Below are positions 43,302 through 52,859 of a stretch of DNA of 64,000 nt, one piece after another. The position numbers and the translations under genes are program-made. The stretch lies in assembly GCF_900168195.1 (NCBI RefSeq), contig NZ_FUYX01000004.1:421374-485373 (forward strand), given 5' to 3'. A model generated the notes under the pieces. The model had not been told where the DNA came from, did not search any database, and was given only the letters and a program-made list of their open reading frames with translations. The DNA comes from Allobosea thiooxidans (GTDB lineage: Bacteria; Pseudomonadota; Alphaproteobacteria; Rhizobiales; Beijerinckiaceae). How positions within the stretch are numbered: position 1 is the stretch's first letter; each line of letters starts with the position of its first letter.

Positions 43302-44267
43302 CTAACCCGCCTGCTGCGCGAAAAGCGCCGGCACACCGCCGGTGTGCAGCACGCAGGCCGGCTCGTCCGGCGCGATCGCGCCCTGCCTCACCTGCCGCAG
43401 GAGGGAAGCGAAGGTCTTGGCGACATAGGTCTGCTCGAGAACCAGCGCCTCATGGGTCGCGAAAAAGGCGGCCGCATCGCGCGATGACGATGTGGCCACG
43501 CCATAGCCGGCCCCCAGCTCGTCCATGTCCATGCGTACCGTCGCCATCGGATCCTTCGGCGGGACGATGCCGGTGCGCGCCTGCAGCTCTTTCACCAGTG
43601 TCGCGACGCGCCTGCGCAGCTCCTCCTCCGGATACTCGACGCTGACGAGATGGACCGTCCACGGCGCGCCGATCACGGCGGAGCCGAAGATGAACCCGGC
43701 CTCGGTCGGCCCCATCGAGCCCGGCAGCAGCACATGGCGCAGGTCGAGCGCCCCCACCTGCTCGGCAAGCTCTTGGGCCGCACGCACATAGCCCAGCGCG
43801 GCGACGACCGGATTCCCGATCAGATAGGGTCGGCGCCCATGCGCGCGCAGCTCTTCGACGACCTGGGCGGCACGCCTTCCTCTCTCCACCTCGGTCACCG
43901 GCCCGAGCCAGCGGATGCGGGCTCCGAACAGGCGCGTGAGCATGGCATTGCCGCCGAGCGCTCCCGGCTCGTCGCCGGCATAGAGAACGAGCGTCTCAAT
44001 GCCCATCCTGGCGCCGGCGGCGGCGACGAGGCGGCATTGGTTTGAGGCCGGAGCGCCGGCGACGACCAGCATGTCGCCCCCCGTCGTCGCGGCCTCGCCG
44101 AGCCAGTATTCGAGGCTGCGGACCTTGTTGCCGCCGAGCCCGAGCGACATCACGTCGTCGCGCTTGATCCAGAGCCCGTCATGCCCGACGGCCGCGCCTG
44201 CTCGGGCCATGCGTTCGAGCGGAGTCGGGCCGGCGAGAAGTTCGATCCGGGGGATTCTGTCAAGCAT
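43302..44267 (-). CDS. D-cysteine desulfhydrase / ACC deaminase-like PLP enzyme
   Basis: A 321-residue fold-type II PLP enzyme. The Schiff-base lysine is in SLGLGGNKVRSLEY (K48), with AGAPASNQCRLVAAAG and PGSMGPTEAGFIFG as cofactor-binding loops. This is the D-cysteine desulfhydrase/1-aminocyclopropane-1-carboxylate deaminase family. The neighbours, a polar amino acid ABC importer with two permeases in one transcript, recall the E. coli cystine uptake genes next to dcyD, so D-cysteine or another D-amino acid is the more likely substrate. It is the last gene of the six-gene operon. Confidence 0.85.
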   Translation of the reverse strand: MLDRIPRIELLAGPTPLERMARAGAAVGHDGLWIKRDDVMSLGLGGNKVRSLEYWLGEAATTGGDMLVVAGAPASNQCRLVAAAGARMGIETLVLYAGDEPGALGGNAMLTRLFGARIRWLGPVTEVERGRRAAQVVEELRAHGRRPYLIGNPVVAALGYVRAAQELAEQVGALDLRHVLLPGSMGPTEAGFIFGSAVIGAPWTVHLVSVEYPEEELRRRVATLVKELQARTGIVPPKDPMATVRMDMDELGAGYGVATSSSRDAAAFFATHEALVLEQTYVAKTFASLLRQVRQGAIAPDEPACVLHTGGVPALFAQQAG

Positions 44268-44270
44268 CGG

Positions 44271-44957
44271 TCAGTCGAGCTCCGTGGGCCGGGCCGAACC
44301 GACGCGCTTCTCCATCCAGCGCGCGAAGCGCAGCACGGGATAGCAATAGAGGAAGTAGATCGCGGCGATCACCCCGTAGATGAACAGGATGTCGCGCGGG
44401 TAGCGCAGGATCGCGATCTCACCCTGGCGCGTCAGCTCGGAGATGCCGACAACCGACAGGATGGCGGTGCTCTTGATGATCATCACATAGACGCCGCTCA
44501 TCGGCGCAACCGTGAGCTTGAGCGCCTGCGGCAGGACGACGTGCCAGAGCCGCTGCAGCCTGGTCATGCCGACCGCGGTCGCGGCCTCCGACTGGCCGAC
44601 GGGCACGGCGTCGATGGCGCTCGCCACGATCTCGGCGACGTAGCTGGAGGTGTAGATCGACAGCGCGACGAAGGCGGCCGTGCGCGAATCCCAGCTCAGC
44701 CAGGAAATGCCGGTGTTCGGCAGCACGAAATAGAACAGGTAGAGCTGCACCAGGAAGGGCGTGCCGCGCAGGCAATGGATATAGGCGCCCAGCAACCCGG
44801 TGAGCCCGGCGACACGCTGGCTCCGGATCACCCCGATCAGGAAGCCGAGCAGCGAGCCGGCGACGACGCCGACCAGCGAGACGATCAGCGTCTCCAGGAA
44901 GCCCTTCCAGAGGAAGGGGGCCAGCGCGACGACGATATTCCAGTAGCGCTCGACCAT
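44271..44957 (-). CDS. polar amino acid ABC permease, second subunit
   Basis: A 228-residue protein of the HisM/GlnP family with about five helices. GFLETLIVSLVGVVAGSLLG is near the start and YIHCLRGTPFLVQLYLFYFV follows. The EAA loop is AVPVGQSEAATAVGMTRLQR. Translation from ATG at 44957 overlaps the context TGAGATG with the preceding permease, indicating coupling. It pairs with that permease to form the importer channel. Confidence 0.92.
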   Translation of the reverse strand: MVERYWNIVVALAPFLWKGFLETLIVSLVGVVAGSLLGFLIGVIRSQRVAGLTGLLGAYIHCLRGTPFLVQLYLFYFVLPNTGISWLSWDSRTAAFVALSIYTSSYVAEIVASAIDAVPVGQSEAATAVGMTRLQRLWHVVLPQALKLTVAPMSGVYVMIIKSTAILSVVGISELTRQGEIAILRYPRDILFIYGVIAAIYFLYCYPVLRFARWMEKRVGSARPTELD

Positions 44958-44958
44958 C

Positions 44959-45657
44959 TCAGCGCCCCCCTGCATTCCAGGCGGGGCCGGCGAGCGCGGC
45001 GCGTGCCTTGTTGGTCAGGAGCAGCACGACCAGGTAGATCGCGAGATAGCCAAGCGCGATGGTCAGGAAGCTCTCATTGGGCCGCACGCGCTCGCTGTTG
45101 AGCAGGATGCCGGCGCTGGTGAACTCGAACACCGTGATGATCGACAGGAGCGAGGTGTCCTTGATCAGCACCGCCGTCTGCCCGAGCAGGGGCGGCAAGG
45201 TGATGGCGAAGGCCTGTGGCAGCACGACGTAGCGCAGCCGCTGGGGATAGGTCATGCCAAGCCCCTTGGCCGCCTCGAACTGGCCGCGCGGCACGGATTC
45301 GATCCCGGCGCGGATGATCTCGCCCATATAGGGGGCGCTGTTGAGCGTCAGCGCGGCGACGCCGAACGCCATGTCGCTCCAGCTCTTGGCGAAGGGCAGA
45401 AGCGCCGGCAGGCCGTAATAGACGAGGTAGATCTGCACCAGCAGAGGGGTGGCGCGGATGAAGGCGACATAGGCCGCCACGGGCCGGCGCAGCCATGCCT
45501 TCTTCGACAGCATCACGAGTGCGATCAGGATGCCGAGCAGGACGGAGAGCACGAGGCTGATCCCCGCGGCGGTCAGCGTCGCGGCCATGCCCGTGGCGAA
45601 GCGGTCGAGATACTGCGCCACGATCTTGTAGTTGTAGAAGTCTAGGATCCAGCTCAT
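44959..45657 (-). CDS. polar amino acid ABC permease, first subunit
   Basis: A 232-residue protein of the same family. GMAATLTAAGISLVLSVLLG near the start, AFIRATPLLVQIYLVYYGLP in the centre, and the EAA loop SVPRGQFEAAKGLGMTYPQR. It is transcribed after the binding-protein gene with a 79-base gap. Together with the ATPase at 46572-47327 and the binding protein it forms a complete importer. Confidence 0.92.
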   Translation of the reverse strand: MSWILDFYNYKIVAQYLDRFATGMAATLTAAGISLVLSVLLGILIALVMLSKKAWLRRPVAAYVAFIRATPLLVQIYLVYYGLPALLPFAKSWSDMAFGVAALTLNSAPYMGEIIRAGIESVPRGQFEAAKGLGMTYPQRLRYVVLPQAFAITLPPLLGQTAVLIKDTSLLSIITVFEFTSAGILLNSERVRPNESFLTIALGYLAIYLVVLLLTNKARAALAGPAWNAGGR

Positions 45658-45736
45658 CCCGGCCCGTTCGCGTCAGGATCGCGGCGCGAGACGGCCGCAA
45701 GGACGGGCCGGCCCGGGGAGGGCCGGCCCGCTCGTC

Positions 45737-46528
45737 TTACTTGTGGTCCTTTTCCCAGGCGCTGCTGTTCCACCAATACTCGACCTGCTTGTCGAGGCGG
45801 CGATCGGCGGTGATCAGCTCGACATAGTTGTCCAGCCAATGCTTGAGATGGAAGTGATTGGCCTGGACGGCGAAGGCCAGCGGCTCGCGGGTGATGACGC
45901 CGTCGAGGATCTTCAGGTTGCCGAATTCGCGCACGAAATTCGAGACGTTGCCGAGATCGGAGACGGCGCCATCGAGGCGGCCTGCCGACAGGGCCTGCGC
46001 CACGGCCGCGGTGCCGCCGGCGAACTCCTTGAGCGTGGCCTGCGGCATGAAGCGCTTGATCGCCTCGCCATAGGAGCTGGCCTGGGTGGCGCCGAGGTTC
46101 AGCCCGCTCTTGTTGAGGTCCTGAAAGCTCTTGGCCGGGGAATCCTTCAGCGCGACCGCCACGGTCTCCTGGTAGAACATCGGGCGCGAGAACAGCAGTT
46201 GTGCGGCACGCTGCGGGGTGGGCGTCATGTCGGCGGCGATCATGTCGACCTTGCCGGCCTGAAGCGCGGGGATGAGGCCCTTCCAGTCATAGTCCTGGAA
46301 CACGACCTTCACGCCGAGATCGGTCGCCATCATCTTGGCCAGCTCGACCGCAAGGCCGGTGCGCTCGCCCTTCTTGTTGACGAAGCTGACGGGCGCGCCC
46401 TGCGACTGCACGGCCACGCGCAGCTCGCCGCGCTTGAGAATCTCGTCCATCTCGTCCGCCTTGGCGGCGCCGGCGATGCCGAGGCAGGCCGCCACGACGC
46501 CAAGAAATGTCTTGCGCAAGTTCAACAT
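45737..46528 (-). CDS. polar amino acid ABC substrate-binding protein
   Basis: A 263-residue protein with a signal peptide ([21 protein letters not shown]). The family 3 binding-protein core follows: [20 protein letters not shown], then [20 protein letters not shown], and [20 protein letters not shown]. It delivers a polar amino acid such as cystine to the permeases. GAGAGGGAAGAACGGTC precedes the ATG at 46528. It lies in the middle of the operon that begins with the DapF-like gene. Confidence 0.92.
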   Translation of the reverse strand: MLNLRKTFLGVVAACLGIAGAAKADEMDEILKRGELRVAVQSQGAPVSFVNKKGERTGLAVELAKMMATDLGVKVVFQDYDWKGLIPALQAGKVDMIAADMTPTPQRAAQLLFSRPMFYQETVAVALKDSPAKSFQDLNKSGLNLGATQASSYGEAIKRFMPQATLKEFAGGTAAVAQALSAGRLDGAVSDLGNVSNFVREFGNLKILDGVITREPLAFAVQANHFHLKHWLDNYVELITADRRLDKQVEYWWNSSAWEKDHK

Positions 46529-46571
46529 GACCGTTCTTCCCTCTCCAGGCGTGGTTCTGGCCACGCCGTCC

Positions 46572-47323
<752 letters not shown>

Positions 47324-47327
<4 letters not shown>

Positions 47328-48196
47328 CGCGGCCTCGTATCACTGGAGGGGATGCGCCCGGAGAAGGAGACCGCGACATCACCGGTCAGGGTGAGTTCGT
47401 CACCCTCCCCAACCTCGACGCGCAGAGTGCCGCCGGGCATTTCGACGGTGACGGCGTCCGCGCTGATCAGACCACGCCGGCGCGCGGCCAGCGTCGCCGC
47501 GCAGGCGCCGCTGCCGCAGGCCAGCGTCAGGATGCCGGGACGTTCGTAGACGACGAGGCGAATGGTGGCCTCTCCTGCGATCTCGGCGACACCGATATTG
47601 GCCTGCTCGGGCAGGCCCGGCCCCTTCTGGATCGGATCGGCCAGGGCGACGACGTCGAGCGCGTCCCGCTCCGGCACGAAATAGACGAGATGCGGATTGC
47701 CGACATTGACGGCAACCGGATCCCGCAGCGGGCCATTCTCGAGGCTCGCACCCGCCTCTTCGAGCGGGCAGGCGAGCGGAATGGCGCGCCAATCCCATTG
47801 TGGGCGACCGATCTTCAGGCTCACCCGCCTCGGCCCCTCGCGCCGGGCCGCGATCAGCCCACCGACGGTCTCGACGAGAACATGCTCCTGCCCGCTCTCC
47901 TCCATCACCAGCCAGGCGACGCAGCGCGTGGCGTTGAAGCAGGCCGGCGCCTCGGTTCCGTCGACATTGTAGATCCGCAGCCGAAACGTCGCTCCGGGCG
48001 CGCGCCCGGGTTCGAGCACGAGGAGCTGGTCGCCGCCTATGCCGATGCGGCGATCGCAGATCCAGCGGATGAACTCCGGTGGCGGCGTGAATCCGGCATC
48101 GCGCCCGTCGACAACGACGAAGTCGTTGCCCAGGCCGTGGCACTTGATGAACTCCGTCCCCTCGCCAGCAAGGAAGCGGCGATCGCCCCTGAACAC
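47324..48196 (-). CDS. DapF-like amino acid racemase/epimerase
   Basis: A 290-residue protein of the diaminopimelate epimerase fold if the GTG at 48196 is used (GGGGGGAC six bases upstream). [17 protein letters not shown] at the start and both catalytic cysteines are present: one in the [12 protein letters not shown] block and one in [10 protein letters not shown]. The first block departs from the usual CGNGTRC, and the GAGET block before the second cysteine reads PGILT. Both positions help bind meso-DAP, so the substrate may differ. Since it heads an amino acid uptake operon with a D-cysteine desulfhydrase-like gene, a racemase of an imported amino acid is more likely than lysine biosynthesis. 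Confidence 0.8.
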
Positions 48197-48246
48197 CGCG
48201 TCGTCCCCCCGGTCTTTCGCGACATCTCGATGGCAAGCTATCAAGC

Positions 48247-48266
48247 GAATTCATGCCGTCAAATTC
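48247..48266. promoter_or_regulatory. candidate operator between the dapF-like gene and LysR gene
   Basis: GAATT-N10-AATTC inverted repeat in the AT-rich 124-base divergent region, about 50 bases upstream of the dapF-like start and 55 bases upstream of the LysR start. The position fits a LysR autoregulatory site; the motif is short. Confidence 0.35.
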
Positions 48267-48320
48267 TTGTTTGTGCCCTATTCATTCATTTTCGATATAA
48301 TCGACCAGCGGAGGGATGCC

Positions 48321-49253
48321 GTGCGATTGACACATCGTCAGCTCGAGATGTTCCAGACCCTGCTGCGCACGCTGAGCGTGACGGAGACCGCGCAGGAACT
48401 GGCCTCCTCGCAGCCTACGATCAGCCGCGAGTTGAAGGCGCTCGAAGCCCAGCTCGGCTTTGCGCTGTTCGAGCGGAAGAGCCGGCGCCTGGAGCCGACC
48501 TCGCGGGCGCTTGCCCTGAATATCGTGGTGCAGCGCTCCTTCCTCAGCCTCGCGGAGATCGAGCGGGCCGCGCTGGCCATCCGGGGCGAACGGCTGCATC
48601 GGCTCACCATCGCCTGCCTGCCGGCCTTTGCCCATGCACTGATCCCGGAAGTCATCCGCGCCCTGCGGCAGAAGCGGCCCGACACGACCTTCAAGGTCCA
48701 TTCGCTGGAGGAAGGCGCGCTGACGCGGGACATCCTCGCCAAATTCTTCGACCTGGCGCTCGTCGAGGGTAATATTTCGGGCACGGCCGGCGTCACCACC
48801 ACGATGCGCTGTGGCGACCTCGTCTGCATCATGCCTCCCGACCATGCGCTCGCGCAGCACGACAGGCTGAGGCCGACCGATTTCGGCGAGTACGACGTCA
48901 TCTATTATTCGGACGAGGACACCTATCGCCGCCGCGTCGACCTCTGGTTCCAGGGTGCCGGGGTGACGCCTCGCCTGGCGATCGAGACGACGACCGCGTC
49001 GTCGATGGCGGCGATGGTCGGCGCGGGCCTCGGCGTCGCGATCGTCAACCCGATGACGGCGCTGGCATCGGACGGCACGCAGGTGGTGGTCCGGCCGATG
49101 GCACAGCCGATCGCCTACGCCGTCAATCTGTGGCGCCCCGACGCCACCGGCCGCAATCGGCTGGGAGACGAGATCGCCGAGGTGACGACGGAAGCGATCA
49201 CGACAATCGCCCGGCGGCTGGCCGCGCGTGGCTTGACGGAGCGCATGTCATGA
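48321..49253 (+). CDS. LysR-family regulator, divergent from the DapF-like/ABC operon
   Basis: A 310-residue regulator. The GTG at 48321 is preceded by GGAGGGATGCC and gives MRLTHRQLEMFQTLLRTLSV; the upstream in-frame codons lie in the divergent promoter region. The HTH runs SVTETAQELASSQPTISREL. The effector domain shows LTIACLPAFAHALIPEVIRA and MAAMVGAGLGVAIVNPMTAL, typical of the family. It probably senses the amino acid taken up by the divergent operon. Confidence 0.92.
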   Translation: MRLTHRQLEMFQTLLRTLSVTETAQELASSQPTISRELKALEAQLGFALFERKSRRLEPTSRALALNIVVQRSFLSLAEIERAALAIRGERLHRLTIACLPAFAHALIPEVIRALRQKRPDTTFKVHSLEEGALTRDILAKFFDLALVEGNISGTAGVTTTMRCGDLVCIMPPDHALAQHDRLRPTDFGEYDVIYYSDEDTYRRRVDLWFQGAGVTPRLAIETTTASSMAAMVGAGLGVAIVNPMTALASDGTQVVVRPMAQPIAYAVNLWRPDATGRNRLGDEIAEVTTEAITTIARRLAARGLTERMS

Positions 49254-49314
49254 CCGGTACCGCCGGGGGCGTTGATCGCGGCCGTGTCGAGAGGCCTGCC
49301 CGGCCGGCAAATGC

Positions 49315-49329
49315 ATAACGTCGGATTAT
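49315..49329. promoter_or_regulatory. weaker copy of the hydantoin LysR box
   Basis: ATAAC-GTCGG-ATTAT, a near match to the ATAAC-N5-GTTAT palindromes at 55991 and 56933, differing in one base of the right arm. It lies 178-192 bases before the N-carbamoyl-D-amino acid hydrolase start. Confidence 0.4.
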
Positions 49330-49506
49330 GACCACTCCCAATCAAAGCATATGAAGAATGGGAAGCGGCGGTCTAAGTCTCCAGCACGACCCGACAACCA
49401 TGGGGCGGCGCTGGCGAAAGCCAGCCTCGGAGGCGACGCAGCGGCCGCGAAGGGGCCCGGCGGAGCAGGATCGAGCAACCCCGCCCCGATCTGATCAGGA
49501 ACGAAC

Positions 49507-50454
49507 GTGCCACGCATCGTCACAGTCGCCGCCGCTCAACTGGGGCCGATCCAGAAGGCCCACAGCCGCAGGCAGGTCATCGACCGCATGATCGCGCTGA
49601 TGGAGCAGGCGAAGGCGCAGGGCGCGACCTTCATCGTCTACCCCGAACTGGCGCTGACCACCTTCTTCCCACGCTGGTACAGCGAGGACCGCGCCGAGGC
49701 GGATCAATGGTTCGAGCACAGCATGCCCGGCCCGGAGACGCAGCCGCTCTTCGACAAGGCGAAGGCCCTCGGCATGGCCATGAGCTTCGGTTATGCCGAG
49801 CTCACCCCGGAGGGGCGCCACTTCAACAGCTCGATCCTCGTCGACCGCGGCGGCCGGATCGTCGGCAAGTATCGGAAGATCCATCTGCCGGGCCATGTCG
49901 AATTCGATCCCGAGCGGGCCCACCAGCATCTCGAGAAGCGCTATTTCGAGCCCGGCGATCTCGGCTTCCCGGTCTGGGAATTCGAAGGCGGTCTCATGGG
50001 TATGGCGATCTGCAACGACCGGCGCTGGCCCGAGACCTATCGCGTGATGGGCCTACAGGGCGTCGAGATGGTCGTGCTCGGCTACAACACCCCTTCCGCC
50101 AACTCGCAATCGAAGAACGAGACTGCGGCAGACCGGCTGTTCCATCACCGCCTCTCGGTGCAGGCCGGCGCCTACCAGAACTCGACCTGGGTCGTGGCCG
50201 TCGCCAAGGCCGGCACGGAAGACGGGCACCATCTCTTCGGCGGCACGCTGATCGCAGCGCCGGACGGCAAGATCGTCGGCGAGGTCCAGCATGAGGAGGA
50301 CGGCGTGCTCGTCCATCCCTGCGATCTCGACGACACCCGTTTCGGCAAGGCGACGATCTTCGATTTCATTCGCCACCGCCGCGTCGAGCATTACGGCCTG
50401 ATCACCGAGCGGACCGGCGTCGGCGCCCCGCTCGGAAAGCCTGAGGGCGCCTGA
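49507..50454 (+). CDS. N-carbamoyl-D-amino acid hydrolase (D-carbamoylase)
   Basis: A 315-residue nitrilase-superfamily amidase that releases CO2 and ammonia from N-carbamoyl-D-amino acids. The catalytic triad is E47 (VYPELALTTFF), K124 (GKYRKIHLPG) and C169 (AICNDRRWPET). The last block is the same as in the Agrobacterium D-carbamoylases, and YNTPSANSQSKNE also fits that subfamily. The GTG at 49507 follows AGGAACGAAC. The convergent neighbour is a hydantoinase, which would supply its substrate, so the two complete a D-hydantoin route. Confidence 0.92.
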   Translation: MPRIVTVAAAQLGPIQKAHSRRQVIDRMIALMEQAKAQGATFIVYPELALTTFFPRWYSEDRAEADQWFEHSMPGPETQPLFDKAKALGMAMSFGYAELTPEGRHFNSSILVDRGGRIVGKYRKIHLPGHVEFDPERAHQHLEKRYFEPGDLGFPVWEFEGGLMGMAICNDRRWPETYRVMGLQGVEMVVLGYNTPSANSQSKNETAADRLFHHRLSVQAGAYQNSTWVVAVAKAGTEDGHHLFGGTLIAAPDGKIVGEVQHEEDGVLVHPCDLDDTRFGKATIFDFIRHRRVEHYGLITERTGVGAPLGKPEGA

Positions 50455-50462
50455 GCGCCCTC
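50443..50462. terminator. hairpin at the D-carbamoylase stop codon
   Basis: GAGGGCGC-CTGA-GCGCCCTC, a perfect eight-base-pair stem with the stop codon in the loop, followed by TTGCC. It lies between the convergent D-carbamoylase and hydantoinase genes. Confidence 0.45.
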
Positions 50463-50471
50463 TTGCCGGCT

Positions 50472-51914
50472 TCAGCGGAACGGATCGAACGGGGTCGGAA
50501 AGCCGCCGGTCGGCGCGATCTCGGCATAAGGGCCGCGCGCCAGCAACTGCCCCTGCCCCGGCTGAGCCAGCACGCGCTCGCCGTCGAAGACGAGGCGGCC
50601 GCGCTGATAGGTCGCCGTCGGATAGCCCTGCACCTCCATGCCCTCATAGGGCGTGTAGTCGCTGCCATGGTGCTGCATGGCCTTGGTCAGGGTGACGCGG
50701 CGGTTCGGATCGAACAGCACGATATCGGCATCCGCCCCGACAGCGAGCGCACCCTTGCGCGGCGCCAGGCCGAAACGGCGGGCCGGATTGGTCGCGACGA
50801 GATCGACGAAACGGCGCAGATCGATGCGCCCCTTGGCGACGCCTTCCGAGTAGAGGATGGGCAACCGCGCCGCGAGACCGGGCACGCCGTTCGGGATCTT
50901 GTTGAAGGGCGCGTTCTCACCATGCTGCTTCTTGCCGCGCGGATCGTCGTGGCGCAGCGGCGAATGGTCGGACGAGACGATGTCGATGACGCCGTCGCGC
51001 AGGAACCGCCAGAGCGCTTCCCGATCCGCAGCGGAGCGCAGAGCCGGCGAGATCATGAATTTCGCGCCCTCGAAGCCCGGGCGGTCCATGTCAGCCTCGT
51101 CGAGCACGAGATATTGCGTGCAGGTCTCGGCCCAGGCCTTCTGCCCGCGCGCCTGCGCCCGCTCGACTTCCTCGCCCGACTGCCGGCCGGAGACGTGGAA
51201 GATCTGAATCGGCGTATCCAACGCCTCGGCCAGCGCGAGGATGCGATGCGTCGCCTCGCGCTCCACCACCATCGGCTTGGCCCAGGCGAGATGGCGCGGC
51301 GCCGTCTGCCCGGCCGCCAGCAGCGCCTGCGTCAGCCAGGTTATCAGCTCGTGATGCTCGGCATGGACGCAGACGAGCGCGCCTGCGCGCCTGGCCGCAG
51401 CCAGCGTCTGCAGGATCTGTGCGTCACCGAGCCGGTTGCTGTCATAGGTCATGAAGATCTTGACCGAGCGGTGCCCGGCCTCGACCAGCGCAGGCAATTC
51501 GCGCTCCAGCACCTCAGGTGTCGGATCGTTGACCAGCAGATGGAAGGCATGGTCGATCCGCGCCTGCTTCGCCTTCTCGGCATAGGCCGCGACGGCGCCG
51601 GCAAGCGAGCCGCCGCGGATCTGCGGGGCATGGCAGACGATCGTCGTCGTACCGCCCGCCGCGGCGGAGGCCGTGCCGCTGTCGAAGCCGTCGGCGATGT
51701 CCGCACCGGAAGAAAAGGGCTGGTCGAGATGGACGTGGCTGTCGACGCCGCCGGGCAGGACGAGCAAACCCTGCGCATCGACCTCCTCCTTGCCACGCGG
51801 CAGCCCCGCGCCGATCGCGACGACGAGGCCGCCGGCGATGGCGATGTCGAAAGCCCCGATTTCGGAAGCGGTGACGGCCGTGCCGCCGCGGATGACGAGA
51901 TCGAATTCGCTCAT
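50472..51914 (-). CDS. D-hydantoinase / dihydropyrimidinase
   Basis: A 480-residue cyclic amidohydrolase that opens 5-substituted hydantoins or dihydropyrimidines. Metal ligands by motif: H60 and H62 (DSHVHLDQPF), the carboxylated lysine K152 (VKIFMTYDSN), histidines in VHAEHHELI and FHVSGRQSG, and the aspartate in SSDHSPLRHDD. Length and motifs are those of the hydantoinase/dihydropyrimidinase branch. It yields N-carbamoyl amino acids for the neighbouring D-carbamoylase. It diverges from the NHL-repeat gene with a short 74-base spacer. Confidence 0.92.
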   Translation of the reverse strand: MSEFDLVIRGGTAVTASEIGAFDIAIAGGLVVAIGAGLPRGKEEVDAQGLLVLPGGVDSHVHLDQPFSSGADIADGFDSGTASAAAGGTTTIVCHAPQIRGGSLAGAVAAYAEKAKQARIDHAFHLLVNDPTPEVLERELPALVEAGHRSVKIFMTYDSNRLGDAQILQTLAAARRAGALVCVHAEHHELITWLTQALLAAGQTAPRHLAWAKPMVVEREATHRILALAEALDTPIQIFHVSGRQSGEEVERAQARGQKAWAETCTQYLVLDEADMDRPGFEGAKFMISPALRSAADREALWRFLRDGVIDIVSSDHSPLRHDDPRGKKQHGENAPFNKIPNGVPGLAARLPILYSEGVAKGRIDLRRFVDLVATNPARRFGLAPRKGALAVGADADIVLFDPNRRVTLTKAMQHHGSDYTPYEGMEVQGYPTATYQRGRLVFDGERVLAQPGQGQLLARGPYAEIAPTGGFPTPFDPFR

Positions 51915-51988
51915 GGTCTTTCTCCCCTTGCGGCCGGGGCCCTGAAGCGATGGGCACCCGCGGCGCGCGAAACAGCGACGAGGTCAGG

Positions 51989-52840
51989 ATGAAAACGGAA
52001 TTGCGCGTCGCGCTCGGCGGCAGGCTCTACGGCGTCGAGCGTCCCTGGGGCGCCCTGCCCTCGACGCCGGGACGGATCACCGATCTCGCGGTCGACAGGG
52101 ACGGTCTCGTCCATGTCCTGCTGCGCCGCGACAGCGCCGTGGACCCAGATGGTCCCTGCGTCGTCACGCTGGCGGCCGATGGCCGCTTCCTGAGGAGCTG
52201 GGGCGAGGCGCTCTGCCTCGATGCCCACAAGATCGCGACCATGCCCGTTGGCGGCCTCGCCATCGTCGACCGCGACGCCCATCGCATCCTCTTCTGCGAT
52301 GACGAAGGCCGCGTTCAGAAGCAAATCGGCGAGAGCCACCGGCCGGGCCAGCCCTTCAACCACCCCAGCGACATCGCGTTTGCGCCCGATGGCGGCTTCT
52401 ATGTCGCCGACGGCTATGGCAACGGCCACATCCATCGCTTCGATGCGAGCGGCAGCTTGATCGCAAGCTGGGGCTCGCTTGGAACCGCACCCGGCGCCTT
52501 CCTGACGCCGCACGGCATCTGCGTGCTCAGCGACGGGCGCGTCATCGTCGCCGATCGCGAGAACAGCCGCGTGCAGAGCTTCAGTGCCGAAGGGGCGTGT
52601 CTGGCCGTGTGGGACGCATTTTTGCGCCCCCAGGATGTCATCGCCGATGCGGAAGACCGGATTCATGTCTGCGATTCCATCCCGACGCTGAGCCTGCTCT
52701 CGCCGGATGGCGCCCTGCTCGGCCGCTGCCGGCCGGTCCTCAACGGCGCCCATGGCCTCTGGCTCGGGGCCGCGGGCGACATCTTCCTCGCCGAGACCAA
52801 TCCGAACCGCATCACCCGGCTTTTCCCCGTCGCGATCTGA
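51989..52840 (+). CDS. NHL-repeat six-bladed beta-propeller protein
   Basis: A 283-residue protein with successive NHL-type repeats: GRITDLAVDRDGLVHVLLRR, NHPSDIAFAPDGGFYVADGY, TPHGICVLSDGRVIVADREN and RPQDVIADAEDRIHVCDS. No signal peptide is visible, so it is probably cytoplasmic. The ATG at 51989 is preferred because GAGGTCAGG precedes it; an upstream ATG at 51950 has no such site. Relatives include peptidyl-hydroxyglycine lyase-like and lactonase-like proteins. Its role next to the hydantoinase is unknown, possibly a hydrolase or lyase acting on a pathway intermediate. Confidence 0.75.
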   Translation: MKTELRVALGGRLYGVERPWGALPSTPGRITDLAVDRDGLVHVLLRRDSAVDPDGPCVVTLAADGRFLRSWGEALCLDAHKIATMPVGGLAIVDRDAHRILFCDDEGRVQKQIGESHRPGQPFNHPSDIAFAPDGGFYVADGYGNGHIHRFDASGSLIASWGSLGTAPGAFLTPHGICVLSDGRVIVADRENSRVQSFSAEGACLAVWDAFLRPQDVIADAEDRIHVCDSIPTLSLLSPDGALLGRCRPVLNGAHGLWLGAAGDIFLAETNPNRITRLFPVAI

Positions 52841-52859
52841 GGCGACGGGGCGTGCCGCC

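Noticed and set aside
50463..51992. 509-codon frame opposite the hydantoinase
   Set aside because: The hydantoinase frame carries every metal ligand; the opposite frame has no motif.
52825..52850. CCCCGTCGC/GCGACGGGG hairpin at the end of the NHL-repeat gene as a terminator
   Set aside because: The stem is real but overlaps the stop codon and no T tract follows on either strand.
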